A stretch of DNA of 64,000 nt from Typha latifolia (lineage: Eukaryota; Streptophyta; Magnoliopsida; Poales; Typhaceae): positions 12,327,501-12,391,500 of the forward strand of contig CM034102.1 of assembly GCA_019914945.1 (NCBI GenBank). Direction: 5' to 3'. Every line of letters begins with the position of its first letter. Position 1 is the first letter of the stretch. Of the stretch, positions 49,101 through 58,734 are shown piece after piece. The position numbers and the translations under genes were made by a program. The notes beneath the pieces were generated by a model, which worked only from the letters and a program-made list of their open reading frames with translations, was not told where the DNA came from and did not search any database.

Positions 49101-52100
49101 GTGGTTTGATATGTTTTCATGTATGCTCTCTTTTCATTATGCAACTGTACTCATATATTGGTTTATTTACAGCAAGGATCCGGGCTATATCCAATCAAAT
49201 ACTGGAGTATCTCTGAGGCCTGTGGGTGCAGAGGTATGTGCTGAATCTTTATTTGCTTCTAGCAAATTCTTATGATATCTCAAATGGAAATGTACTGAAA
49301 CTTTTAAGAATCTCTGAAAATTCACATTACTAATCCTTCTCTCATGGATATGGAAGTTGACAATGAACTCAAGAGCAAGTTCATATGCTGATACTGTCTT
49401 ATATGTTTGTGCCCATATGAAGTAACGGACCATTCTTCGGGGTCAGGCACAAATTTGATTCTTTGCCTACCTTTTCTTGTCACTGAATAAATTTTACAAC
49501 ATTCTAGTGAATTTGTTATGTTAATTTTTGAAGTTGGTTATATTAGTTTCACAGGGAGCTGGGATAGCGGTAAAAATACAACAATTTTTGAAGTTATCCA
49601 GCTTTAGATGCTGTGTTGTCAGATATGTTTTAACAAGTTTTCAAGCATGAGAGTTGAGATTCTTGCCTTGTTGATGCTGCTCAAGTTTCTTTTGTTATTT
49701 CCTAACAAATTATATTACTAACGATGTTTAAGAAAGGTGTTTGCCTAATATATTGTTGCTGCTACTTCGTATACCAAGTTTATATAATTTTTTTTTTCAA
49801 AAAATGTCTTGCAGCTGGACTAATTTTTAGTAGATAGACTATGCAAAACTAAATCTAGTGGTTTTGGAAGGTGAGCTTGGAATGTTTTACTTTTTATTAT
49901 ATTTTTCTAACTTGGAAAGAGTTCAAATTGTCATAGAATTTTAAATTGCTTCTTGTCTCATATTTCTAACTTCGAGTATTTGCCTTGAAGTTCGATTACC
50001 TATCCTATACTATTTGATAAATTGACTATGTTCTTATAAAAGAGGGAGTCCTAGTACACAAATCATATTGGCAGCCTTACTCTCATTTTCAAAGAGGATG
50101 TTTCCATCACTTGAACTCATGGCTTCTTGGATCCAAAGGGAAAAACTAAACATCGCACTAATGATGCCATCAACAGCTTCTATTTTGATTATTTCTTTAA
50201 ATTAATATGCATTTTCACTTGACTTTATTTTCAACTGAATGATTGATTATTCATCAGCTGTATTTGACATGACTGTTACACTTTTGACTTAAATATACTT
50301 TTGTTATTTTTGTCTGCAATTAGCTCATTATTCAGCACTTCATTTTACAGGATCCTTTACTAGACATTGATCTTAACAATTCTTCTGTTTGGAGGGGGAA
50401 CTGGTCTCAACTCTGTCCTACCTGCAAGGTATTTGCAACATTTCTTTATAATAAATAAGGATTAGGTAGGGAAAATTATGTAGGAGTACTGTCAGAGGTA
50501 GACCAATTAGCGTTGGAGTTTTTTTCTTTTTCTTTTCTTCGTAAGTAACATGTTGGGTAATTAGGCTAATCTTCTGATAATACACTGGACATTTACTGGT
50601 CCTTGCATGCTTTTGTTTGTTAAGATAGTTCTACTGAAAATCACGGCAAAGGATTTATTGAAGTTTCTCCAATATTACTCTTCTCATCAGATAATCCGTC
50701 CTGTGCGTTCCAAACATTGTCCTACTTGTAAGCATTGTGTGGAGCAGTTTGATCATCATTGCCCATGGATATCTAACTGCGTTGGAAAGGTAGTAATTTA
50801 TTTTATGGCTTAATTTCAATAAGACACTTGGATTTTTTTGAAGTCCATGGAATATGTGAGGACTTTTGGTTGTGGCAGGAAAGATATCACAAGGTATCTC
50901 TGTTTACTATTATTCCTGGTTTAGTGGCATCCATGCTCCTATTTGATGGTAGTGTATTGCAACTTTTCCGTTTTAATCTTTTTGTGGTTTTATTTGCAGA
51001 GAAATAAGTGGGACTTCTTTGTATTAATTTGTATGGGAACACTGACAACATCTATTGGTGCTGTCGTTGCATTATATAGTGAGTACTTTAAAGTTGGTCT
51101 GAACTAAAATGCCAGTCCATTATCCAGAATTTACACATTAACAATGACTAACTTTGTAGTTAACAACAGGGATTTGGACAGAACCTGTGATGGTTCCATC
51201 TTCTGAGACATGGCTTCATTACATGGTGACCAATTTCCCTGGGGCTGCAGTATTTCTTTTTTTGGATGTTTTCTTGCTATCTGGGTCTTTAATCCTGACA
51301 ACCGCACAGGCATCACAGGTAATAGTTTCTAGGAAGTTCTATTGTTAAGCTGACTCTGCAACTGGTAGTCTGCCTACTCAAATTTTACTTGGTTATAGAT
51401 TAAAAATTGATTTCTTTGAAGGCTACTAGTTATTTGGGTGATGTTATAATTCCTGGAACAGGTACCTGAGGTTAACTAGGTCTCAAAATGTTTCTTGAGA
51501 ATAGTATAATGCATGTCTGCTCTGTTTAACCAGCTTCCTTATCATGTATGTTGAATGGTCTTCCTTTTAATAACTGGATCTATTTCAATAATTCTTTTAT
51601 TCTTAGCAACAATACTCAGGCCCTGTTTCATTGAAATTTAAAAACTTGGTAATCTTCCACTAAGATTAACCACAACGAAACAAAACAAAACAATTACAAT
51701 AAGACTAGGCCTATTACACCCACCTCAAGTGAAGTTAAACATCACTAACATCCACAACCTGAGAGAGCATTCACCAACCAAGCATATAACCAAAACCTTA
51801 CCACAGATATATGTCAAAAATTAAAACAAACACCATAATTGTATCACAAGATTCATAAGATGTTGAAATTATCTAGAAGACACCATCCAGGATCAGCATC
51901 ACTCTTCCAAGTCCACGACCACCTGAGGTTCCTGAGTCAACCAGCCGGCTTTCTTCATTATCTCCTCTCCTTGGATCTTTGCCCAGTAGAAAAACAAGAT
52001 AGTCACCTTATGTTAAAAAACTTTATAAATTCACACACAATTATTAAAAATTTGATTATTCCTTTTCAGCCACAAACTTCACAAGAAGGCAGTAAGACAA

Positions 52101-55100
52101 ATAAGCCACCATTTTTTCTTCTCTTTTTTCAATTGTAGATTCATTTTGAACTAATCATTCACATGTTTATTATGCTTCTTTATATCAAAGTTTCTTTTCA
52201 TTTGCCTCAGCAATTGGCTCCCAAACTTACACCTTAAGAAAAGATGATCTATCGACTCATTTTGAGAGCAGAACACACAAGTTGAGCTGCCAATTCACCC
52301 TGGTTTCATGAAATTATCTCTAGTTAATACTTTGTTATTACATGTTAACCATAAGAAAGCTTTTAACTTTTAGAGGAATTTTCATCTGCCAGATTTTAGC
52401 CAAATCCGTTGTAATACTTCCTCCATTATTAAGAAATCAATATAAAGATTTCATAGTAAAGATTCCACTTTTCTTAAACTTTCAAACAACTCTATCATTC
52501 TCATTACTCTCTTGATCACAATTACCAAACACAAAATCAACTAGTTGCTCTTCCTCCGTTAGCATATGCTCTGACAATATCTTGCAGTATTGTAGATTCC
52601 AACTCCTCCAATCAAGCCACACATTCTGCACAATATCCTCTTCATCCCAAACTCAATTAAATAGTTTAGGAAATCTGGTAGCAGAGAGCATTCTCCAATC
52701 CAGATATCTTTTTAGAACTTATCCTCTTGCCATTGTGAGCTTCCCAAATATCTTCTTAGCTTATCAATTCTCTTGCGCACCCAAACAGGTATATTAGAGA
52801 AAGATGAGAAATATAGGAACAACACTCAAAACTGAGTTGATAAGTGTAATACAATCACCCAAGTACAACAATTTTCCTTTCCACCCAGCGAGTCTTTTCT
52901 CCACTTTCTCAATCACAGGGAGTCAATCTTTTTTCCTCAGTTTGCTATCATGTAAAGGAAGTCCTAAATATTTTATCAGTAATTCCTCAACTTTACAATT
53001 TAACAAAGCTGCTAGGTCATTCCTTTTTTTCTATGTTATTTTCCAAATAAATTAATGAATTCTTTTCAAAGTTTATCTTTATACCAAATACAGTTTCAAA
53101 ACCATAGAGCAAGAACTTTAAAACCATTACATCTCTACTGTCAGCCATCAAAAATAGCAAAATATCAGCGTACTAAAGGTGAATGATATCCTTCTCACAA
53201 ACATCAGTCCCTAAATCAGTAATCAACCCATATTGCTTAGCTTTGTTCAGCATTCTATTTAAATCATCCGCAATCAAGACAAAAAAATAAGGAGATAATG
53301 GATCTCCTTGTCTCAACATTTTTTTACATTTAAAGTATTTTTCCAGCTCAACGTTTAAAATCACAACAAAAGACCCAGTGGTAATAGATTGTGTGACCCA
53401 AGCAATCCATTTTTATAGAAAATCCGTCCATTTGAGAATATCAGCCAAAAAATCCCATTCCACTTTATCATAAACCTTCTCAAAGTCCAGTTTCAATATA
53501 ATTCACTCAGTCTTTTGCTTTAACTCCAAAAATTATTTCATGAGCACTAAGCATGCTATCAAACATTATATCTCCCTTTAATGAAGCACTTCAATAGTCT
53601 GATGAAGGCACTCTGGTAATCTGTAATCAACTCATTAATCACTTGACAAATCTGCTAGTTAGAACTTTAGTAATCATCTTATAGTTGCAATTCAACAAGC
53701 TAATAGGTCTAAAGTTCTCCACTCTATCAGTCATACTCTTCTTAGGAATCAGGCAAATCATAGCATAGGCTGAAAGCATTCTCTTTCATAAAAAGTAGTG
53801 AACAACTCTAAGATTTCCCTCTTAATAATGTCCCAAAAATGATGAAAAAGTTTCATACCAAAACCATCTAGCCTAGGAGTATTATTCTCAGCCATATTAA
53901 AAACAGTCTGATGAATCTCCTCTTCATTGAAAGGAGCAACTAAAAGCTCAACTTTATCCAGCCTCGATTTATCCTGCTCCCAAATTTCCTCAGTCATAGT
54001 TTATCTCCAAGTAATTATAGTCCCAAATAGTTGTTTATAATAGTTAGTGATATGTTCACTAATCTTACTCTGATCCATAGACTGCTCCCTCTCAATCTGA
54101 ATTGGAAATATGTTATTCCTTCTTTTCCTCCCATTAGCCACTTTATGGAATGAGGTATTAAGATCTGCTGTAGTCAACCATAATTGCCTAGACTTCTGCT
54201 GCCACTTCATCTTCTTCACTTTATACAACTGATATAATTATAATACAACATTCTCTCTAACCTGCGCTTTATGATTCAATTTTCTACTCTCATCCAACAA
54301 GTCAAGCTGGTTCACAGTCTAAAGCAAAGTGTTTTTTTTAGCCTAATCCTCTTTCTTTAAGTTCTTACTCCAACCTCTTATGCTTTGTCTTAATTTTTTG
54401 ATCTTTTCAGTCCACACTTTAATTGAAGAAGCCCCCATAGTTTTTCAAGACCACCATTTCTTCACCAGATCATCAAACTCTACTTTGCAAAACCAAAAAT
54501 GTTCCAGCTTGAAAGGATGAGATTTGAGCCCCACTGCCCTTGTATCAACTAGCAAACACACATGATCAGAATAAATCCTTGGTAAAGTCTTAACCATTGT
54601 CAATGGATAAAGTTTCTCTCAATCAGTTGAAGCAAAAACTCTATCCAAAAGAGCAAATACTGGGTCCTCTCTCATATTAGTCCAAGAAAACCTTCTTCTA
54701 GAAAGTTTCAACTCAAGGACTTCCAAATTACTGATACCTGTATTGAAAATTCTCCTCTCTTTAGTGCTAGATTTTTGTCCTTTCCTATCTCTTTCAAAAT
54801 TGGTGGCATTAAAATCACCATCTAGCAGCCAATAATTTCTACCCTAATTTTTAATATCTTTAAGCTCATCCCAAAGAATTTCTTTATCCCTCCACTCATG
54901 AGGGCCATACACATTGGTTAGGGTCCACTTAACCTAGCTATCTCTGGCATGAGTTCCTTTCTTCCAATCCAATGTTGTTAATTTATCATTATTAACACCA
55001 ATGAGAATTCCCTCAGGTGCACCTGGTGAAGGTAAATAGGACCAGCATTTGATCCTACCTCCTCCCGTAGTCATTAGCATCCTATCTTTACAATTTTCAA

Positions 55101-55966
55101 ATTTAGTTTCTTGAATGCAAACAAAATCCAAGTCCTTATGAACAATTAACTCTTTTTTATACTATTCCCATACTCCCATACCTTTTGATAATCCAGAAAC
55201 TAATTCAATACTTTTAATTATTTTGATGTAACATTCTGTTTTAGCTTCTATTATTTGACATAAACTGATACACTAAATAGAGATGAACGCAGAAGAAGGG
55301 TCCAAATAACGGTCCCCAAATAGTTCGGAATAAGGGCTTGCTTTTGTTGTGGTTCTTGTTGTTGTTGTTAGTGTATTTTAGTCCATGGTTGTCTATTGTG
55401 TGGACCTAGTTTTGTGATGGCAATCCCTAGAAGACCATTTTTCCTGTATGGTGTATTGTCATTGGCTCATGCAAGCAAGAAACCTCGTGTTTCTGTCCTA
55501 CCTCTTTTTCTTCTTTTTTTCTGATCAACAATCCATAGACCAAGTGTGCCATCATGTCTGTTATTTGGTCTATGGGATAGAAATTCAAAATATACCTATA
55601 TTTGTTCTTCATAAACTAGATATTTTTTTTTAGTAAAAGGTTGGTAGTTAATAAAATGTCAAAGTAGAACAAGCACTTGGAATATGAAAAGATTGTGGAG
55701 ATTAAATGGCTGTTGTAACCTCTGGCTAGCAAGTTTTGCTTGTCTCCTAAATCCCTGTATCCTTTTGTAACTTGCAGATAGCACAGAACATCACTACTAA
55801 CGAGTTGGCAAATTCTGCTCGCTACACTTATCTTCAAGGGCCGGATGGTCGTTTCCGAAATCCTTATAACCGTGGTTGTCGTCGGAATTGTACAGATTTC
55901 TTGGTTCAGGGCTATAGCAATGATGAAGAAATTGCTTGGCCATCCCTTCAGCAAATAATGCAGTAG
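24089..55966 (+). CDS. PAT23: Ankyrin-repeat DHHC protein S-acyltransferase (PAT23-like), 13 exons
   Basis: Exons: 24089-24370, 24458-24598, 31917-32029, 33039-33118, 35525-35688, 36042-36171, 36256-36355, 49173-49233, 50351-50428, 50691-50789, 51000-51078, 51170-51318, 55778-55966. GT-AG junctions and phases agree: 1665 nt, 554 residues. It should transfer palmitate to cysteines of membrane-associated proteins. Ankyrin repeats fill ~30-260 ([25 protein letters not shown]). Membrane segments are at ~280-303, ~312-335, ~420-442 and ~467-488. The cysteine-rich domain [13 protein letters not shown] ... DHHCPW carries DHHC at 404-407, with Cys407 as the acyl-accepting residue. TTNE (498-501) is the TTxE motif, followed by [15 protein letters not shown]. 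Length and C-terminus fit Arabidopsis PAT23 better than the longer TIP1. ATG 24089 (agccATGccg) is the first in-frame ATG. Confidence 0.92.
24893..24940. repeat. Two exact 24-bp tandem repeats
   Basis: The unit cctgtaattcaatgctaatt plus tcct occurs twice in a row (24893-24916 and 24917-24940), with the start of a third. It lies in intron 2 and has no evident role. Confidence 0.9.
25318..25796 (-). mobile_element. Non-autonomous hAT-family element (479 bp)
   Basis: The left end CAAGGTTATAAAACTCAGTA leads into tatcgg-rich sequence of the family's 3' type. The right end, reverse-complemented, begins CATGGATCCC. The flanking 8-mers are ttgcctag (25310-25317) and gtgcctag (25797-25804), 7 of 8 identical. 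The middle is AT-rich with no coding sequence. It interrupts a dispersed word-rich repeat that continues on both sides. Confidence 0.75.
26155..26330. repeat. Dispersed word-rich repeat fragment
   Basis: It is made of cagcccaata, actgggccaaacc, gggctaggcctgacccag and similar words and ends in atgagcacccct. It is related in style to 12003-12510, and a hAT element is inserted just downstream of it. Confidence 0.4.
26389..30181 (+). mobile_element. hAT transposon, long copy 1 (3793 bp, exact 8-bp TSD)
   Basis: The left terminus is CAAGGTTCCCAGTTTCGG and the right terminus, reverse-complemented, is CAAGTTTCCTAGTATCGG, forming the inverted repeat. The 8-mer ATCTATAT is present on both sides (26381-26388 and 30182-30189), the target-duplication length of hAT elements. 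Inside are a 25-bp palindrome (26451-26475), a CT-rich leader, a CAG/CTG-rich segment (26705-26960) and a degenerate transposase gene. It lies in intron 2 of the acyltransferase gene, in the sense orientation. Confidence 0.9.
27047..29420 (+). pseudogene. hAT transposase, BED / DUF659 / dimerisation, inactivated
   Basis: From ATG 27047 the frame reads a BED-type zinc finger ([16 protein letters not shown]), stops at TAA 27179-27181 and resumes with HLAG. Further in-frame stops are at 27284-27286 and 27497-27499. After a frame change, 27772-28233 encodes the DUF659 region ([35 protein letters not shown]). Later pieces include [17 protein letters not shown] and a hAT C-terminal dimerisation domain at 29024-29278 ([31 protein letters not shown]). 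Introns probably split the intact gene (AT-rich gaps near 28700 and 28920). An intact enzyme would cut and paste DNA between hAT inverted repeats; this copy cannot make one. Confidence 0.85.
31302..31860. other. Intron sequence before exon 3, no gene seen
   Basis: A 102-codon open frame at 31302-31610 has no recognisable motif and is not supported by context. It lies within intron 2, ahead of the acceptor at 31915-31916. Confidence 0.5.
32208..32848 (-). mobile_element. Non-autonomous hAT-family element in intron 3 (641 bp, exact TSD)
   Basis: The left end starts CAAGGTTCAAAAAATAATAA with 3'-type sequence. The right end has a GA-rich leader, an eroded palindrome (ATCAATTATTGAT, 32725-32737) and the terminal inverted repeat. 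Exact 8-bp duplications GTCTTATC lie at 32200-32207 and 32849-32856. There is no transposase coding. It sits between exons 3 and 4 of the acyltransferase gene. Confidence 0.88.
33239..33575. mobile_element. MITE-like element in intron 4
   Basis: The left end GGACCCATTTGACAATGAGA and the reverse complement of the right end (GGCCACGTTTGGTAAAATGG) form an imperfect terminal inverted repeat of ~25 bases. The interior is AT-rich and non-coding. The style (CGTTTGG near the ends) is common among plant MITEs. A target duplication could not be fixed. Confidence 0.5.
34070..34118. repeat. CA/TA microsatellite
   Basis: A run of about fifteen CA dinucleotides is followed by about nine TA dinucleotides in intron 4. 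Confidence 0.95.
36790..37194 (-). pseudogene. Tyr/Gln-rich tail frame of hAT copy 2
   Basis: A 134-residue minus-strand frame contains [20 protein letters not shown], a low-complexity tail rich in Tyr, Pro and Gln. The equivalent frame in copy 1 is at 29466-29735. Preservation in both copies suggests it is the C-terminal tail of the original transposase, though a stop separates it from the dimerisation domain in copy 1 (tattag at 29430-29435). Confidence 0.6.
37236..39906 (-). pseudogene. hAT transposase of copy 2, inactivated
   Basis: The longest frame (39070-38300, 256 residues) covers most of DUF659 and the following domain: [58 protein letters not shown]. On the minus strand upstream are the BED finger with stop TAA at 39783-39781, a second stop at 39678-39676 and a TGA at 39465-39463. 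All three occur at the same codons as in copy 1. The dimerisation domain lies near 37600-37360 in broken frames. Apart from these stops this copy is better preserved than copy 1 in the middle. Confidence 0.85.
37816..38400. repeat. ~290 bp tandem duplication inside hAT copy 2
   Basis: Sequence starting tatcattattgacat at 37816 is repeated at 38111, ending with tctcagac(c/t)tgt in both. The two units differ by small indels and several substitutions. The unit spans the AT-rich (probably intronic) gap and adjoining transposase coding sequence. Copy 1 has no such duplication. Confidence 0.8.
41922..45793. mobile_element. Outer solo-LTR-like element A, interrupted by B
   Basis: It begins TGTCATGACTCGAAAGCG (41922) and ends CAGTTCTTACA (45793); element B (43446-45584) splits it. 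Without B it is about 1.7 kb. Flanking 5-mers are attgc (41917-41921) and atttc (45794-45798), 4 of 5 alike. TG...CA limits, 5-bp duplications and lack of coding sequence suggest an old solo LTR with a ~2 kb LTR. Large gypsy LTRs of the del/Tekay type are of this size, but family assignment is inference. Confidence 0.6.
43446..45584. mobile_element. Inner solo-LTR-like element B (2139 bp)
   Basis: It begins TGTCAAGACCCGAGATAGG and ends CGGTTCTCACA, with atcac (43441-43445) and gtcac (45585-45589) flanking it. It aligns with A in the same orientation: shared stretches include gcttgagatacacgaagc (A ~41970, B ~43490), tatagctcagtgagtg, tcacctaagaaagtcaccg and ctcacctgagtcta. Near 44900-45250 it has GC-rich sequence with short open frames judged fortuitous, and at 45391-45400 a run of ten G. 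Confidence 0.65.
46139..46647 (+). mobile_element. Non-autonomous hAT-family element (509 bp)
   Basis: The left end CATGGTTAGCAGGATCG leads into a CT-rich leader with gatctaactctggcaaac words shared with 32208-32848. The right end carries the family's gatcccgatctcgatcctga terminus. The 8-mers gttttagg (46131-46138) and gttttaag (46648-46655) match at 7 of 8 positions. No coding sequence. Confidence 0.75.
46725..46929. mobile_element. Tourist-like MITE (205 bp, TAA duplication)
   Basis: The left end GGGTGTATTTAGTTGCTAGA and the reverse complement of the right end (GGGGATATTTAGTTGCTAGA) form a near-perfect inverted repeat that runs on into AAAGT. TAA flanks both sides (46722-46724 and 46930-46932), as expected for PIF/Harbinger MITEs. 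Confidence 0.8.
47342..48090 (+). mobile_element. Internally deleted hAT-family element (749 bp, exact TSD)
   Basis: The left end CATAGTTCCCAGTTTCGGCC and the reverse-complemented right end CCAAGGTTTCTAGTATTAGG match the family termini. Exact 8-mers GTATGCAT flank it (47334-47341 and 48091-48098). It retains the leader, a trace of the CAG-rich segment (gcagcagcaccagttgctg, ~47684) and the 3'-terminal AT-rich part of copy 1, with the transposase deleted. Confidence 0.88.
48100..49172. other. Unassigned intron sequence before exon 8
   Basis: Positions 48250-48330 carry ttccctcacttcctacaacc followed by aaacacatcg, the reverse complement of a stretch at 46091-46118 (gtgtttggttgcagaaaagt and onward). 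A MITE may therefore have been split by the intervening insertions. An open minus-strand frame (48887-48498) has no known motif. The polypyrimidine tract and acceptor for exon 8 are at the end. Confidence 0.45.
52150..55160 (-). mobile_element. L1-type LINE remnant in intron 12
   Basis: The minus strand carries, in L1 order, an endonuclease start ([13 protein letters not shown], 55131-54934) and a pre-RT segment ([20 protein letters not shown], 54228-54001). Next come an RT N-terminal part ([20 protein letters not shown] then LDGF, 53997-53758) and the RT palm ([20 protein letters not shown], 53364-53173). A decayed zf-RVT-like segment lies near 52200-52330. The catalytic YADD is YADI here (53174-53163, minus strand), and a stop precedes it. 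The 5' and 3' ends are not sharply defined and no poly(A) tail was seen. Confidence 0.8.
55280..55370 (+). mobile_element. SINE-like 3' tail (Au-type), truncated
   Basis: The sequence ggtccccaaatagttcggaa followed by a short bridge and a (ttg)n-rich end (near 55335-55370) resembles the 3' end of the plant Au SINE, recalled as ...CCAAATGGTTCGGA...TTGTTGTTG. No tRNA-like A and B boxes were found, so only the 3' part is present. The assignment is by memory of the family. Confidence 0.45.
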
Positions 55967-57700
55967 AATTATGGGTTTTCCAATTCTCCGTCTATCACTT
56001 TGAGCTCCTTTCTCTAGATGTGTTACTTTGACAGTCGTTCATTTAAGGTTTACACCCCAAGGTTAATGAACCATATATTGATGACCATAGTTGTCCAAAT
56101 GTGGTTCAACTGGATGTTTGCTGGTTTATATATGAAGGCGAAGCTCCCTGGACCACATATGATCGGACCATGATGCATTTCAATTACAATTGACGGTTTT
56201 AACTTATCGTGTGATGTAGAAAATGAATGTACTTACGATTGCAGTATTTTATTTAAATATCTATGTATCGATGTAGAGTGAAGGAAAACTCTATCTCATG
56301 CACCATTTCATTTTGGCGGAACAGAATAAGAAACTTGTACAGCAGCCTGCATAGAATTGAATGTCAAACTGAACTGTTTTAGAGTGAATTATCATTTTTT
56401 TGTGTTCTTATTTCAAGCAGCATGAGGGTTACAATTAGGGGGTGTGAGTCAGCCTGAGTATGAGAGAGCTGGCTCAAGCTTAGACTCGGTTCGTTTGCAT
56501 AAAACAAACCATGTTTGTTTGATTTATGCTTGACTCCAAGTTTCACGCAGCTCTAGTCATTGAGCCAAGCCTGAGCTGTTTATTTATTTTGACAATAAAC
56601 TATCTAGGGAGGGAATATTTCTGTTTGTTATTTTTATATTCTCAACCTATCCAACAGTGCAAAAGGAAAAGCTATCGGTTTAGTAAGGCTGTCAAAATAA
56701 TTTAGCTTGATTAATTATATCAAGCTTGAAATTAATTTCAAGCAGCACTTGAGAATAGGCTGGCTCAGTAAGGCTCGATTTACATTTATTACTATATGTT
56801 ATAAATTATAAACAAGTTTAAATTTGATTGTGTTTGATTCAATCTTCATTTAAGTCAAGATTGATGCAAGCTTGAATTAGGATTGAATATGCTCATCAAG
56901 CAGCTTGAAATATGCTCGATCTGGGCTTGAGTTCAAAATAAGCTTGAATTGAATCTAATATCTTGAGTTAGGTCAGAAACTAGTTTCAATCTCAGCTTAA
57001 ACAAAGCTTGGCTCAATACGGCTACCTACTCGTATTAACACTTCTTTTTCCATTTCAAATAGGAGTCAATGGTTAATATGAATTCCATGTGGTGCTCTGT
57101 TATTTGGTCCCAGTTCCATATCCCAATACAATCTTAGAGATAATGGGGATAGGATTTCCCTTTATCTCACCTTTCTTTTCTTTAATCCCACAATTAAGTG
57201 GCCCAAAATAAACAAACATTATATGAATCATTACATCTCTTTCACTCTCCAGAGATAAATTTTGAGCAAACTGGAGAGTGAAAAAAATTCTAAGAAATTT
57301 TGTGGATCAAAGCCAATGTTAGATGCATCACTTTTGGATTCGCTACAAGATTCCAAATGTAGTCTTATGAGGTCACAATTAGTTACTGCACAATTGGAAT
57401 CTTTTCAACAGTTGGAAGAAAGCCTCACCATTCCTTTAGTCTAAATCCGTACAGTTTGGAATGGTGATATAGAAACTATTTAATGCTAACAGATATGTGA
57501 CTATGAAATGAAGATATTACTACCAAAAGATAGCTTTCTTTAGATGGAATAAAACAAGAGGAAGATTGTATAAATTAATGTAGCAAACAATTTTGATATG
57601 AGTTTAATAAGAAGATTAGTTTTCTAGTAGAGTTGGTAAGTATTATTTTCTCGTGACTAAGAAGGTCATGAGATCGAAGCCCTCATTTGTGACCTAGCAA
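55967..57700. other. 3' flank of acyltransferase gene and dispersed repeats
   Basis: The first several hundred bases are the likely 3' untranslated region; an aataaa word occurs near 56592. Positions 56440-57030 repeat gcttgag/gctcaagctt words (caagcttgaa, ggctcgatt, gagccaagcctgag), like the block at 16011-16110. A 60-codon plus-strand frame at 57262-57444 (starting MSKLESEKNS) has no known domain and is not called as a gene. Confidence 0.5.
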
Positions 57701-57764
57701 TTATATTAATTCCACACTTATGAAGGAATCTTATTGACTTAGTACGCGCTAATCCCTATCATAA

Positions 57765-58110
57765 TGAATAATTAATCATAGTCAAGATAGACGATAACTC
57801 ATCCTTCTGGCCAGATCTCAACAAAAAGATCGGTCTATCATCATCACTTACTCCTTTAATTGCACTAATGCTCTTTTTTAATGGATTATATTATAAATGT
57901 CTATGACCAATAGCTTGGTCCATAATATTCCAACACTCAACTGAAATTATTATAATCCTAGTCTCCAATCTTTCCGGAATCACAGCTTTCTTAGTGTAGA
58001 TTTCTTTCATTTTCTTTTCTCTTTTTCAAACTGACATGTGAAACCCACGTCGAGAATGACGTAAATCTACTCGGTAGAGTTAGAGAATATTTAAGAACAA
58101 ATTAGTGGCA
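57765..58110. repeat. Diverged direct repeat, copy 1
   Basis: It shares tagcttggtcca(t/a)aatattc and the following ~200 bases (ccaatctttccggaatcaca; gacgta/gacgtgatatctac words) with 60810-61190 in the same orientation. The interval between the copies is ~2.7 kb. The two may be terminal repeats of a decayed element or a segmental duplication. Confidence 0.5.
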
Positions 58111-58734
58111 ATTATTTTTTTAAAAAAAAGTTAGGTAAAATATATTATCTCGGAAAGTGAGAATAAAAAGTATAGATATGTGAAACATCTATGTACAATA
58201 AATCTAAAATATACGGGGGAACAAGTTCAAATTAGAAAGAAGAAAAAAGTTTGAGACTTACTGAGAGCAGTTGACTAATTGGCAGGGCGGTTTGCCTCTC
58301 AAAAAAAGTGATTTAAGGAGTGGATAGATAGAGCGTGAATCAACACTTGAGGTTCGATTTGATAATGGTAAAGGGCAAATAATGCAATTTTGCTTTGAGG
58401 ATGGCCTTTTTTAGGAACACAGTCTCACCGTGTACTAAGTTATACAACACCCCAACAAAGATGGGTTTATCAGAGTGATTGTAGTAGATAAACCCAAAAC
58501 TTTCTCGAGAGGAAGAGCAATTTTTTTTTTCTTTCGATTTTCGACCCAGTAGTAGATTTGTGTAGGTTTTGAACCACCATAGCCATAGTTTTGTAGAATA
58601 GCTTATTAGGGGGGAAGCATAATACTGATTAAAAACTTAATCATTTTAATTTTCCTACATGTTTCATAAACCAGTTGCAATAATATACCGAATGAACGAA
58701 GATAATTACCTCTTTGGTGAGTCCCCCCCCCCCA

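Larger units (their letters stand above)
36356..49172. other. Intron 7 of the acyltransferase gene (12.8 kb)
   Basis: From left to right the intron holds hAT copy 2, unassigned sequence (40517-41921), nested LTR-like elements (41922-45793), two short hAT-derived elements (46139-46647, 47342-48090) with a Tourist-like MITE between them, and unassigned sequence (48100-49172). A 129-codon minus-strand frame at 48887-48498 has no recognised domain. It joins TM2 (exon 7) to the KDPGY exon 8. Confidence 0.8.
51319..55777. other. Intron 12 of the acyltransferase gene
   Basis: The intron is 4.5 kb and mostly occupied by a minus-strand LINE remnant (about 52150-55160) and a short SINE-like tail (55280-55370). 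The rest has no recognised content. It separates exon 12 (TM4) from the last exon (NITTNE to stop). Confidence 0.8.

Noticed and set aside
57262..57444. 60-codon plus-strand frame beginning MSKLESEKNS.
   Set aside because: It could be a gene fragment, but no family was recognised and no splice partners were found.
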